NCBI GenBank assembly: GCA_029216955.1 | Contig: JANAVB010005597.1 | Span: 46,113,480-46,177,479, forward strand | Source: Iris pallida | Taxonomy: Eukaryota; Streptophyta; Magnoliopsida; Asparagales; Iridaceae | DNA length: 64,000 nucleotides | Direction: 5' to 3' | Part shown: positions 12,313 to 23,456 of the stretch, piece by piece | How the letters are laid out: each line of letters starts with the position of its first letter | Position numbering within the stretch: position 1 is the stretch's first letter | The notes under the pieces: generated by a model | The model's database searches: none | What the model saw: only the letters and a program-made list of their open reading frames with translations | What the model was told of the DNA's origin: nothing | Translations under genes and position numbers: made by a program

Positions 12313-12490
12313 GAAGTATAAGGCTTACAAGTGAGGATGGGAGGTTCCCATTTCCAGACCATAGTCAAATGCAGATAAACTCCCATATCTCATCGATTGA
12401 AGATTCTGTGGTGGAAGAATAAAAGATTAAGATGAACAAAAGTATCAACCAAAATAAAGTGATGCATATCAATCAATTAACCTTACTTCT

Positions 12491-12998
12491 TTAGTAAAAA
12501 TCTCGTTCCACGTCCAAATTTATCTCTGGGTTCACGGACGCAAGATTCATCGATAGAAACTGCACATGCAAATTGCATTAAGATCAAGTGTACTTTCTTC
12601 CTCATTCCTAATTATCAGAAGCTCAAAAATTCTCAAGGTCACAACTTAACAATGACCATTAAAACATACCTCTACTTGTCTTTGGAGCGATTGAAGCGAT
12701 TGAACATTGGTTGATATCTCATCAAGCATCACAGCCTTCCCAGTAATCTATATTTATGTCCATTTTTAACATTTAATTACAATTATTAAGGAAGGGTAGA
12801 TGAAATGAGTCCTCATAATCGAAGATCAAAGATATAAACATGCATGGGAGATGAATATTGGACGCTTCCTCTTTGTGCAAGGCTGTGACTGTTGGTGGCC
12901 TGGACCCCATTGCCCGAACATGAATGTAATCTTCTTTGCCAGATTCTCCATTCTCCTTCGCGCCTGCCTTTCCTTCACTCTTTTGTTTATTCTCCATT
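12491..12998 (-). pseudogene. decayed bHLH transcription factor gene, exon remnants
   Basis: Three exon remnants lie in order on the minus strand. 12998-12830 reads ESGKEDYIHVRA and, after a frameshift, QATNSHSLAQ, matching the basic region of the plant bHLH group that includes bHLH49, bHLH62 and CIB. 12747-12670 is a clean exon between AG and GT reading ITGKAVMLDEIS...VQSLQSLQRQVE, the second helix, with an extra three-residue SLQ repeat. 12559-12491 reads FLSMNLASVNPE and then shifts frame near the end of the exon. The first helix that should join the basic region to ITGKAV is absent, and the space is filled by unrelated AT-rich sequence. No upstream exons were recognised. Retained introns show a DNA-level copy rather than a processed one. 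It cannot make a working DNA-binding domain as it stands. Confidence 0.75.
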
Positions 12999-13142
12999 CT
13001 AAAGCGCGAGTATCTGAGTTAAAACCTTAATGATGGATTTTGATTACTATACTAAGGAGTATGGTGAAGTTTGTTATAACATAGTGTATCAAGATTGGCA
13101 AAAGTTTGGAGAAGGCTCCACCGCAGTTAAACCATCCCCTCG

Positions 13143-13172
13143 CCCCCCCCCCCCCCCCCCCCCCCCCCCCCC
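13143..13172 (+). repeat. poly-C tract (30 C)
   Basis: An uninterrupted run of about 30 cytosines (G on the other strand) sits in a proline-codon-like, GC-rich stretch. Exact length is uncertain, as homopolymers of this size are often mis-called. Confidence 0.85.
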
Positions 13173-13261
13173 AGCTCCTCCGGCTGCACCACCGTCCTCC
13201 CCCTGTGTTGGTGCTTTGCTCCTTGACATGAAGAGAGCTTGCTCTCAACATGCTTTGTAAA

Positions 13262-14102
13262 GTTTAGTCCCACATTGGAAAAGTTCCATGAGTTATCTCA
13301 ACATATATATGAGTATGTGTTGTTGGGATATGCACATGGGGTAGTGACCCTAAGAAGGGAACCATGGGGGCGATTTTACTAAGAAAAAAATGATTAATTC
13401 CAACAAGGACGTAAGTTGATTTTTGTTGTGCGGGCTCGGACTCGACACGGACTCGACACGGACTCCATGTTGTCTCGTGCATGCACGGGAGTGTTCGGGG
13501 GGAAGGCATGGGCTAGCACTCGACTATGTTGATTGTGGGATGATGTAAAACATCAAACTCTATTTTAGAGTATTGGAGTTTTAATCCCACATCGGATATG
13601 AGAGATGGTGAGGTCTCACTCCACTCTATAAATAGAGCCCCCTTACCTCCTTTCCAAGATGCACCAAAGAAGAGAGTTAAGGGAGTCCGTAAAGTTCAGG
13701 AAGCCCGTTCAAGTTACAAATATTGACTGACGAGCGTTCCAGAAGTTCTCTTGAACTTGCTGGTTCCTGGAAGCGGATCGTATAGAGGCGAATCTTGCTT
13801 TGAGCAACGGTGTTTTTACACCCCAGCATATTTAATCCTCCTCTTCTTCTGTTTCTGTTTCTATGTATCTCGTTCTTCATGTTTTAAGGCACCTACTGAG
13901 TAGGGAGGCCTAACTTTGTTCTTGAGATCTATCTCATTTGTGGCACCTACCGTGTAGGCTTGCTAAACTTCTCATTTGTGGCACCTACTGTGTAGCCTTG
14001 CTAAACTTCTCATTTGTGGCACCTACTGTGTAGGCTTGCTGAACTCCTGTTTTCCATATATCCACGCCTCGGGACTAACAGGCTGCACCACCGCAACCCC
14101 TC
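13262..14102 (+). other. LTR- or promoter-like segment with short tandem repeats
   Basis: Two boxes, AGTCCCACATTGGAAAA (13266) and AATCCCACATCGG (13583), a TATA-like TATAAATAGAGCC (13627) and a leader-like follow-on suggest a degraded LTR promoter. From about 13930 to 14041 a 38-bp unit containing GGCACCTACTGTGTAGGC is repeated three times, with a diverged fourth copy near 13888. No termini with a target-site duplication were found. A diverged copy of the first part lies inverted at about 34800-35010. Confidence 0.4.
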
Positions 14103-15453
14103 TGTCACGTTCCGACCCGAGAAATCTCTCGTCCTCGCTAGATTTCATCTGAATCATCGTCCTCGCTGGGACATGATGCCGCACGAGCCTGGAGTTGCGC
14201 TCGTGCAATGCAAGATAATAGGTTCGCATAAGTTTATCTCAAATTGATAGTATTAGCAGCGGAAGGAAACAGAGTATATAATAAGAATCTCTTTTATTGA
14301 TAAATGAACTGAGGTTACAAAGGTTTGAATAGCCCAACTGAATATGCCAATTGGCTACAAAGCTCATGATCTCTCTAGCTCACAAAAATTTATATTGTTC
14401 CATACATTATGTCTCTTTATAGCCAACAAGTAGTCTTCGGCCGAACACCTCCATGTTGCAAGTCCGAACGCCAATACGGTAGTTAGTCTCGAAACGCTAA
14501 GGACTCCATGCATGCCTCGTCGCGTCCAAGCCAAGCCCCGCCCTGAGCCGAACATATCCTGAACCTGCAAGCAAACTAGTGGAGGATTAGTGCATTCGTC
14601 CTCGCTGCACTGATCAAGATCCATTCGCACCCAAACCAACACTAAGTAAATTTAGTAAAGCATGCAGATTATTTGGTGATATTTCTATTTAGCCTTATGA
14701 TCAGTTTCATGGCAATATCTAAGCATTAAAGTAGTTATCAATAGCAACTGAATTATAAATGTGTCCAATACCGTGTCCCTACAACAGATACAGTTAGACA
14801 TAATATTGACATAATTATAGTGCTCGTACATGTCTCCCTCTCGTTTCGCCTTAGCCTGCAATCGTTAGGAATTCGCATAATCAACGACTAATCACGCAGC
14901 CAACCAATCAAACTTAGACATATACAAAAGGGTAGCAGACTCTGCCTGCACCGATTCTAGTCTCAGCCTACCGGTCCTATCTATATGAAGGTCACGACGT
15001 TCCGTACCGTAATGGACTGGTATCTTAAAGTGTAAGCCGACGTTCGCTTTGGCACGGGTTGCTAGTCCACTACTCAAATGATCCCAAACTTACTGGTATT
15101 GTGGCTTATAACATCAATAGGAGGGCGCAACCCGTCTGAATGAAGTGCACCACTAATACCCCTTAATTCCCTCCGCGGTCGAACGGTCCCGGCGCCCCGG
15201 CAATCCTATGTTCGAGGGAAGCACGCCCGTGCACGGGCCATACATCCAAGTCCATTGACCATATGCAACGCGTTCTGATTTTCATACAACCAAACAAGTT
15301 CGCCTATCTCTATTCCATTGGCACGATGCCCCGACTTAATATTCCTCAACATATCGACCCGAAGGTCCCAACCATCTCGAAGGCATCGTGCCACATTCGA
15401 CAGTTCCATCACAATATTCGTGCCACAACTATTCTTTCGCCACGAAGCCATCT

Positions 15454-18267
15454 TATCACGCCCCAGAACCAGAATACTGGAGAACGGGGGAATGACTCAG
15501 CCAGCTACGTATTACGGGTAGATGAATACCGTATAATACGATCAATGCTGTCTAACCAGACGAGGGGGTGCATACTACATGAAAGTCTTACTATGGTCAC
15601 TTCACATCTATTGTCTCAATCATTCAAGTAAGAAACAGAAATAGAGAACATGTAAGAAAAAGCAGTAAGGCGTCCCAAACGCTCAGTCAAAATGTTCTTG
15701 AGATCTGGCTTTACAAAACATAGCCAGACGGTATAGCAAAGTGTACATAATTGTTATCAGCTGCAGTCTGACTTAATTATAATTATGTAAAAATAAGTGC
15801 AAGACAATCCGACTAACATGTCGGTGCCAAACGGCTAAGTATAAAGTAAGTAACAAAACGAGTGGTGAAGTAAGGAACCCACTCGAGTCCTCCTGCGATC
15901 ATCCCTCTAGTGTTGACCATCTTGGAGGTAGAAGTAAGCTGGATCCTCGGGGACCGGCTCTAAATCTGGCCATGCAAAACCAGAGAGGTTAGACCTCTAA
16001 TAGCAAGTACCACAAGAAAAGACGATATAAAGGATTAAACCAGTAAGTAAGAGAATATAATAATAGATCTCTGCTTTCCACTAGGATTCATGTAACATCA
16101 CGACACTTCGAACCAACCTCCCAACCAAACAAGGACAGAAGTTGGCCCGTCATGTCCTGACATTCTGATCATCTCAGTTAGGCAACAGAGTAGGTACAGT
16201 ACACAAACAAATCATCTTGAACGGCCAATCAACTACTACGGCTTGCTATTGTGAGTCCCAAGTTATCCTGGAATTATGCAAATAAGGATTCCTCAGTTCT
16301 TACTATGTGCGAGCAAGGCTAGTCTATCCAATCAATCAATTGCGCCAATCATGTAATTAGACGAGTCCCAGCGGGACGCCCGCCGTCAATATAGCATGTA
16401 CAATAATATAAGCAGATACTGTTCCCTGCCCGTGTGACAGATTTACTGTATCCGTGGGAACTAGCCGGCCTGTCGGGCACTACTAGTCCCAAGAGGACTG
16501 CCATGTAAGAACTCGGGAATCCATTCTCTCCATGCCATCATTATTTTATTTAACTTAAAGCCTCTATGTTGAGCGAAATCCCATGCCGTGGATCATGGTC
16601 ATTCAAATGAGTACTTTGTACGGGGCACGATATGCGCAACCCTACAACGATATCCGTGCGGCTATGTTGTAGGTCTTACATAGCGTAATGCAACAATCAA
16701 ATCTAACCACGGAGTAATCATGCCTTGACCATAAAGTACACATGCTATTTTTGTAAGATAAATAAATACTAAATAAATAAATAAATAATTTGAAATCTGC
16801 ATGTGCCCGTATGCCAATATTCGGGATCAGCCAGTCGATTACAATAGTTCATTACATGAACGTGTCTCATTCATTCAATTCAATAAGACGACTAGCCAGT
16901 CTCTTAGTTCCAACTAGGAACGCATGATCAATTATTAGTCAATGACACAATCATTATCAATGGTGGCAAGGCATGAAAATCAATTAGTATTACATGGGGT
17001 CGAGCCTATAACTCTCAGGGTTTAACTTCTAGTCATACTGGGTATCCATGGATCAATCAAGATACATGACACATCCCATATAACAATCTGTATTAATGAT
17101 ATTCACATATCATGATTTATCAAGTTCATGCAAAAAGGCGTAAGGATATAATAGGAGAATTATCATGCCATCCTTAAATGAATAAGTTATAGAACAAATA
17201 AAAACACCCAGGTTAGAAAGTCACGCCAACAAGTCTATACTAAGGCCAAAAGTCACGCCAAGACTAGTAGGAGTGAGCGTGAAAGTGGTTCATGCGGAAA
17301 AAGTGGTTCACGCTGGCAAGCGTGAATCGTGGAGGGTGATCCATGCTGGCGAGCGTGAGCGTGATAAATGGTTCAAGCTAGCACGCACAGCGTGAGTGTG
17401 AGGGGTAAATTCACGCACGCGCTCCAAGAAGTGTGCGTAACTAAAATACACGCACGCAAACACGAGCGTGACTGAGAAATACACGCACGCAAACGCGAGC
17501 GTGACTGAGAAATACACGCACGCAAACGCGAGCGTGACTGAGAAATACACGCACGCAAACGCGAGCGTGACTGAGAAATACACGCACGCAAATGCGAGCG
17601 TGACTGAGAAATACACGCACGCAAACGCGAGCGTGACTAAGAAATACACGCAAACACGTAGAGACGTGTGCGTGACTAACGAGCAGTTCTTCCACATGAA
17701 CTCTCTGATCCAAAAACACGCTAAGTTGGTGGATTTAAAACCCATGAACCGCCAAAAATACAAACTTAGATCTAGAGAAAATAAGCCACAGAAATCACAT
17801 ATGCCAAGCACTAAACTCTCTCAGGCTCATGAGAGGAAGAGTAATGATCCATAAAAATGGATGATTGAGAAGCAAGTTTGCACTTGCCTTCTCCTGCTGC
17901 TGGTAGGTGGTGGAGAGTAATGGGAGGAAGAAGAAGAAGTAATGGTGAGAATGAAGTTATGAGGAGAGAGAAGAGATGGAAGCTTTAAATAGCAAGGGGG
18001 TGGTAGGTGGGAGCTAATGGGCCGGATTGCACCATGAACCCAAGAAGCCCAACCACAATAAGACTAAAGTAGGGGTTAAAATGCAGGAATTAAAATACAG
18101 ATAATAAGATTGCAGGAAATAAATTAACAGAAAAATTCAAAGAGCAGATAATTAATTAGCAGGAAATTAAAAAAATTTAAATACAGGATAATACATGATG
18201 GATACTAAATAAATACTCATGAGTTGTACATGTATGAAAATATGCATTCCGGGAACGGGGAGTGACA
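15454..18267 (-). repeat. 3' LTR of the gypsy element (2814 bp)
   Basis: The end toward the solo LTR reads TATCACGCCCCAG, where the partner LTR has TGTCACACCCCAG, so the terminal TG has mutated to TA. The inner end is GGGGAGTGACA. A TATA-like TATTTAAAGC lies on the minus strand at 17991-17982. The LTR contains five full units of a 33-bp tandem repeat. The only length difference from the 5' LTR (132 bp) equals four repeat units. Confidence 0.95.
17437..17660. repeat. 33-bp tandem array inside the 3' LTR (5 units)
   Basis: Units begin near ACGAGCGTGACTGAG and are 33 bp long, so they stay open in several frames (reading TEKYTHANASV on the plus strand). The repeat-derived open frames on both strands are by-products and not genes. 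The array lies a few hundred bases downstream of the LTR TATA-like box, hence in the transcribed leader. Confidence 0.9.
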
Positions 18268-18282
18268 TCTCTGCCCACCTTA
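18268..18282 (-). other. polypurine tract of the gypsy element
   Basis: On the minus strand AAGGTGGGCAGAGA ends directly at the 3' LTR. This is the expected place and composition for the primer of plus-strand DNA synthesis. Confidence 0.7.
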
Positions 18283-18435
18283 GAAAAATTTCGTCCTCGG
18301 AATTTCAAATCCAAGCAGGTAGAAATATCGGAGCTAAACCAATACAAGTAATTCTAGCGAGCAAGCAATCATTATTACCATATCAAAAGCAAGTACTATA
18401 TATGTAAATCTATCAATCTACGATATTAAGTAATC

Positions 18436-21405
18436 CTATCCATAGGGTGATAAGCATGAAGAATCAGGACAATCAAGGTATACAGAAAGAGATATACCTT
18501 GCGAGTCAAACAGGTGTGGATACCGTGATCGGATATCATCCTCACGTTCCCACGTTGACTCTCCCAAGGAGTGATGACCCCAAGCAACACGGACAAGACT
18601 AATTGTTCGGTTCTTGAGTATCTTCTCTCTTCGGTCCAAAATGGACACAGGCTGTTCCTCGTAAGACAGGTTGGTACCAACAACCAGCTCAGAGTGATCG
18701 AGGACATGACTTGGGTCCGATACATACCTACGTAATTGAGATACATGAAACACGTCATGTACCTCTCGTAACGAAGGCGGAAGGGATAAACGATAAGCAA
18801 CATCGCCTATCCGATCATGGATAACAAATGGGCCCACGTACCGCGGACTCAATTTCCCGCGAACGCCAAATCTAATGACCCCACGAGTAGGTGAGATCCG
18901 CAAGAATACGTGGTCCCCAACAGAGAATTCTAACGGCCTACGATGCTGGTCCGCCCAATGACGATGCCGATCCTGCGCAACTCGAAATCGCTCTCTAATT
19001 CCCTTAACCACTTCAACCGTCTGAACAATCATTTCTGGGCCTAACATCTTCCTCTCTCCGATATCATCCCATGCAAGCGGTGACCTGCACTTCTTACCAT
19101 ATAGTGCTTCAAATGGCGCCATCTGGATACTGGCTTGATAACTATTGTTATATGAAAACTCGACTAAGTGCAGGTGGCTCTCCCAAGATCCTCCAAAATC
19201 TAAAGTACAAGCTCGCAACATGTCTTCTAAAGTCTGAATCGTTCTTTCTGATTGCCCATCCGTCTGCGGATGGTAGGCCGTGCTAAATCTTAACTTGGTA
19301 CCCAGACTATGATGTAAACTCTTCCAGAAATGTGATGTAAAGCGGGTATCTCGATCCGACACAATACTGACAGGGACTCCATGCTGCCTGACTATCTGTT
19401 GCATATACAACTCTGCCAATTTTTCTGTAGATTGCCCTACTCTGAAAGGAAGAAAATGTGCTACCTTCGTAAGTCGGTCCACTATTACCCAAATAGCGTC
19501 CTTACCACTTGGTGATCTCGGTAAACCGGTCACAAAGTCCATTGTAATATGCTCCCATTTCCATTCCGGAATAGAAAATGGTTGCAATAACCCAGCTGGC
19601 CTCTGCTGTTCTGCCTTCACTTGCTGACATACCAAGCAACGGGAAACAAATCTAGCTATCTCCCTCTTCATCCCGTTCCACCAGAAATGCTGCTTGATAT
19701 CTTGGTACATCTTGGTCCCTCCAGGATGAATAGAATACTGAGAACTGTGAGCTTCTGCCATGACCTCCTGTCTGATATCTCCACTAGGCACACATAGACG
19801 TGATCCAAACCTAAGTGTACCATCTTCATGAATTCTCATCTCCTTCCTGAGCCCTAACTCACATTCTGCCCTAAGCTTCTGAATCCTTGGGTCTTGTGCC
19901 TGAGCTGCCTTGATCCTGCCTACCAAGTCAGATTGAACTTGCAGACTTGTTAGAACTCCTACTTCACTAGGAAGTATAACTTCGATGCCCATCTCCTGAA
20001 GGTCTTCTAAGATATGCCTCTGCGTTGTCAACATAAATGCGCCGCCTCTCCTGCTAAGAGCGTCTGCCACTACATTAGCCTTGCCTGGATGATACTGAAG
20101 CTCCACATCATAATCCTTGATCAACTCCAGCCACCTTCTCTGCCTCATGTTTAGCTCCTTCTGAGTAAAGATGTACTTCAGACTTTTGTGGTCTGTGTAC
20201 ATCTCCACTCGGTCACCATATAAATAATGTCTCCATAGCTTCAGAGCAAGCACTACTGCCGCCAGCTCTAAATCATGAGTTGGGTAATTTTTCTCGTGGT
20301 CCCGAAGCTGCCTAGATGCATATGCTGTCACCTTCCCATTCTGCATAAGGACACATCCTAGTCCTTTACCTGACGCATCGTAATATACTGTAAAACCTCC
20401 GGGTCCAACCGGCAATGTAAGAATAGGTGCTGATATCAACTTCTGCTTCAAAGTCTCGAATGATGCCTGACATTCTGCCGACCAAACGAATGGTACATCC
20501 TTCCGGGTCAAACGGGTCATGGGCGCTGAAAGTCTTGCAAAGTCTGAAACAAATCTTCTGTAATATCCTGCCAATCCCAAGAAGCTCCGCACATCTGCTA
20601 CGGTCTTGGGTACTGGCCAACTTTCTATTGCTTCTATCTTCTTGGGATCTACTGCTACTCCAGCTCCTGATATGATGTGACCAAAAAAGAAAATATGATC
20701 CGACCAAAACTCACACTTGCTGAGCTTGGCATACAACTTGTTCTCTCTCAGAATCTGCAACACTTTTCTGAGGTGGTCTTCATGCTCCCCTTCACTAGCA
20801 GAGTATACGAGGATGTCGTCGAGAAACACAACGACAAACTGGTCTAAGTATGGCATAAAGATACGATTCATCAAATCCATGAATATTGCTGGAGCATTGG
20901 TCAAACCAAATGGCATTACTAAGAATTCATAATGCCCATACTTTGACCTGAATGCTGTTTTGGGAATGTTTTCCTTCCGAACCCTCACCTGATGGTACCC
21001 TGAACGAAGATCTATCTTGGAGAAAACTCTAGCTTTGCTCAACTGGTCAAATAAGTCGTCGATCCTGGGTAATGGGTACTTGTTCTTCACTGTTGCCGCG
21101 TTAAGCTTCCTGTAGTCAATACATAACCTGGATGACCCATCCTTCTTTCCCACAAGTACCACTGGTGCTGTCCACGGTGATACACTAGCTTGGATAAACT
21201 TCTTTTCCTTCAGTTCCTCAATATGCTGATATACCTTGGCCTGCTCTGAATCCGCCATTCTATAAACCCGATCTGATATCGGTTTAGTTCCTGGTGCCAA
21301 TTCTATACTGAACTCAATATCTCTAACTGGTGGTAGACCTGGAAGTTCTTCAGGAAATACGTCTAGAAATTCTTCAACTACCTTCGGGATCTGAACTTCT
21401 TCCAT
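18436..21405 (-). CDS. gypsy pol: reverse transcriptase, RNase H, integrase, chromodomain
   Basis: The 989-codon frame carries, in order: reverse transcriptase with FLDDILVYS; RNase H with [11 protein letters not shown] and [10 protein letters not shown]; integrase with the HHCC zinc finger (HPGGTKMY...CLVCQQ) and the catalytic acidic residues in [15 protein letters not shown] and QTDGQSE; and a C-terminal chromodomain ending near [18 protein letters not shown]. These are the enzymes that copy and insert the element; the chromodomain targets integration to particular chromatin. The frame joins gag in phase, but two stops lie between this segment and gag (TAG at 21534-21532, TAA at 21723-21721). 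The ATG at 21405 is simply the first after the last stop and is unlikely to be a natural start, since chromovirus pol is made as part of a gag-pol polyprotein. No break is seen within this part. Confidence 0.93.
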   Translation of the reverse strand: MEEVQIPKVVEEFLDVFPEELPGLPPVRDIEFSIELAPGTKPISDRVYRMADSEQAKVYQHIEELKEKKFIQASVSPWTAPVVLVGKKDGSSRLCIDYRKLNAATVKNKYPLPRIDDLFDQLSKARVFSKIDLRSGYHQVRVRKENIPKTAFRSKYGHYEFLVMPFGLTNAPAIFMDLMNRIFMPYLDQFVVVFLDDILVYSASEGEHEDHLRKVLQILRENKLYAKLSKCEFWSDHIFFFGHIISGAGVAVDPKKIEAIESWPVPKTVADVRSFLGLAGYYRRFVSDFARLSAPMTRLTRKDVPFVWSAECQASFETLKQKLISAPILTLPVGPGGFTVYYDASGKGLGCVLMQNGKVTAYASRQLRDHEKNYPTHDLELAAVVLALKLWRHYLYGDRVEMYTDHKSLKYIFTQKELNMRQRRWLELIKDYDVELQYHPGKANVVADALSRRGGAFMLTTQRHILEDLQEMGIEVILPSEVGVLTSLQVQSDLVGRIKAAQAQDPRIQKLRAECELGLRKEMRIHEDGTLRFGSRLCVPSGDIRQEVMAEAHSSQYSIHPGGTKMYQDIKQHFWWNGMKREIARFVSRCLVCQQVKAEQQRPAGLLQPFSIPEWKWEHITMDFVTGLPRSPSGKDAIWVIVDRLTKVAHFLPFRVGQSTEKLAELYMQQIVRQHGVPVSIVSDRDTRFTSHFWKSLHHSLGTKLRFSTAYHPQTDGQSERTIQTLEDMLRACTLDFGGSWESHLHLVEFSYNNSYQASIQMAPFEALYGKKCRSPLAWDDIGERKMLGPEMIVQTVEVVKGIRERFRVAQDRHRHWADQHRRPLEFSVGDHVFLRISPTRGVIRFGVRGKLSPRYVGPFVIHDRIGDVAYRLSLPPSLREVHDVFHVSQLRRYVSDPSHVLDHSELVVGTNLSYEEQPVSILDRREKILKNRTISLVRVAWGHHSLGESTWEREDDIRSRYPHLFDSQGISLSVYLDCPDSSCLSPYG

Positions 21406-21723
21406 TGCCGCTACTATTCCCTGCTCTGGTTGAGTTGCCTCTGATCTGACTAAGGTGAATCTCTTCCTGCCTGGAATATCAAAAGATACACTCCCTCTAC
21501 GACAATCTATTGTCGCATGACTGTCTTTCAGCTAGTCCATGCCTAAGATAACGTCGAAATTTCCAACAAGAAATTCTATCAACTGGGCGGGTAAGAAATG
21601 CCCGCAAACTACAACGCTACAGGCTAAAATAAATCTACTAACTCCTACGAGCCCATTACCAGTGAGTATATTCAACCTCCCTGACAATGCCTCGAACTCC
21701 ATTCCTAGTCGTGTCGCAAATTA
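21406..21723 (-). pseudogene. gypsy protease segment with two in-frame stops
   Basis: This stretch continues in the gag and pol frame and encodes the remainder of the aspartic protease after the catalytic DSGAS. A TAA at 21723-21721 follows directly after the HSFISA motif. A TAG at 21534-21532 follows ILGMD, where the family has a conserved Trp, so TGG to TAG is the likely change. Everything between is open, suggesting recent inactivation by point mutation. Confidence 0.8.
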
Positions 21724-23337
21724 TGCAGATATAAATGAATGGGATGCTCCCGAATCAAATAATGCTAATGCGGGATATGAGGCGACGAGAATGTTACCTG
21801 CCACAACATCTCCCGATGCCAATGCCTCATCCAAGGACAGAGTGAATGCTTGCCCTCGACCTCCTTGCTGGGTTCCATGCTGCGGCCTAACCTGATGCTG
21901 TTGCTGGCCCCTGCCTTGATGATGCTGGGGTGGTCTAAGCTGGTGTTGCTGCATCGGGGGTCCCTTCTGCCGAAACATCTGAGCCTGCTGCGCTAACGGT
22001 CGCTGCGCCAACGGCCTAACTGCCACCGCTGGTCCTCGATACTGGCCTGTCCCTGGTGCTGGCAGAGCAGGAAACTGCTGTCCTGGTCCTCTTGATCTCG
22101 AATTCATGGGACATGTGGTAACCCGATGGTCTGGATTTCCACATATCAGACACAGTCCATTCAATGTCCGACACACATCTCTAGTGTGCCCCATCTTCCC
22201 ACAACAAGTGCAGCCCGTCGGGGTTTGCTGGTTCTTCCTCTGCTGCTGTTGCTGCTGCCTGGGTGGTGCTGGTCCTCGTATCGCCACATCGTGGATACGA
22301 ATGCCAGTGGATGGTGCTGTTGTTCGGGGCGCTGCTCCCCCTCCTCCTTCAATCTGACTGTGGGATCTCTTCTGACCCCCAGTCCTTGTTGCAAGCCTCT
22401 GTATGGTGATCTCATGCCTTCGAGTTGCCGTCAATATCTCATCAAAAGTCTGGTAATTGTGCCCCTCTATCAATTGCAAGAGTTCAAGATGAAACCCCTG
22501 CTGAAACCTCATAGCCCTCTGGCTCTCCGTTGCTACCATCTCTGGGGCGAATCTACTCAATCTGCAGAATTCCGCTGCATAAGCATCGACAGTCTTGCCA
22601 GCCTGCCTGAGGCTGATAAACTTCTGTTGTAGCTCAAACCGTGCCACAACTCCATAGTACTTGGTCTTGAATCTTGCCGTAAAATCGTCCCAAGCCACAG
22701 GACGTCTAATGCCCACTTCCTCTGATTCCCACCAATCACGTGCGAGATCCTGAAGTAACAACTTCACTAGATCCACACGTTCTTCTGCCGGTACCTTAGC
22801 TACTGTCAGAATAGCCTCCATGTCCTTAAGCCATGCATCTGCTGACATGGCATCTTCCGTGCCCTCGAAACGGCGGGGGTTGTACTTGCAAAACCTGGCT
22901 GATGCTCCTGAATCAGTCCTCACTCCTCTTTCCAATGCCGTCTGCAATCCTTGGTTGAGTAGCACATTCTGCTCTTGTAGCTGAGTGTGCAGGCATTGCT
23001 GGGCCAACATCTGATGTTGCTGAGTGGCCATCATTCCTCTCATGATCTCCAGAAGGGCTGGTGTGTCCACTTGGGTAGGTGGAACTGTCGGTGGTGGTGG
23101 AACATCCGGATACTGCGATCCAGCCGCTGGTTCCACTATCACTTCTTCCTGGGTAGCCTCTTGAGTTAGTACCGGCCCTTGTTGCTGACCAACAGGGTCA
23201 GGTTGTCCATGTTGCTCTTGTTGCTGTTGTCCAGTCCTGGTAGATGCGGACGAAGTGCCCCTAAGAAAAGGGACAAGAGAACAATCAATCAATCGGACAT
23301 GAAGGATCAATGAAGTCAAAGGATACCGAAATGTCAA
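21724..23337 (-). CDS. gypsy gag with zinc knuckles and protease active site
   Basis: About 538 codons encode the capsid-like retrotransposon gag domain (DAWLKDME...LARDWW...FRQQ-type core, here RFQQGFHLEL), two CCHC zinc knuckles (CTCCGKMGHTRDVC and CLICGNPDHRVTTC), a Gln/Pro-rich linker and the protease motif ALFDSGASHSF. Gag forms the virus-like particle and binds RNA. No ATG is in frame before about codon 99; the frame opens at a TTG after a stop, so either the original start was lost or there is a frameshift near 23300. A candidate splice-acceptor-like TTAG stands just before the GTSSAS part. The frame ends at the premature TAA within the protease. Confidence 0.85.
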
Positions 23338-23434
23338 GCTGGAGTCGAGAGTAACGAATCATGAGATCAAGGAGAACATGTATGATTGAGACATCCTATA
23401 AATCAAAACACCCCACAAGTCTGAAATCAGACCT

Positions 23435-23447
23435 GCATGGGCCACCA
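23435..23447 (-). other. candidate primer binding site
   Basis: On the minus strand TGGTGGCCCATGC starts 9 bases inside the 5' LTR edge. It begins TGG, as a site pairing with a tRNA CCA end should, but it is not the common initiator-Met sequence TGGTATCAGAGC. I could not match it to a tRNA by eye. Confidence 0.35.
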
Positions 23448-23456
23448 CTAAAACCT

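Noticed and set aside
17308..17854. Open frames on both strands reading TEKYTHANASV-type repeats (also at 25311-25989)
   Set aside because: They are translations of a 33-bp tandem repeat inside LTRs; every frame stays open because 33 is a multiple of three.
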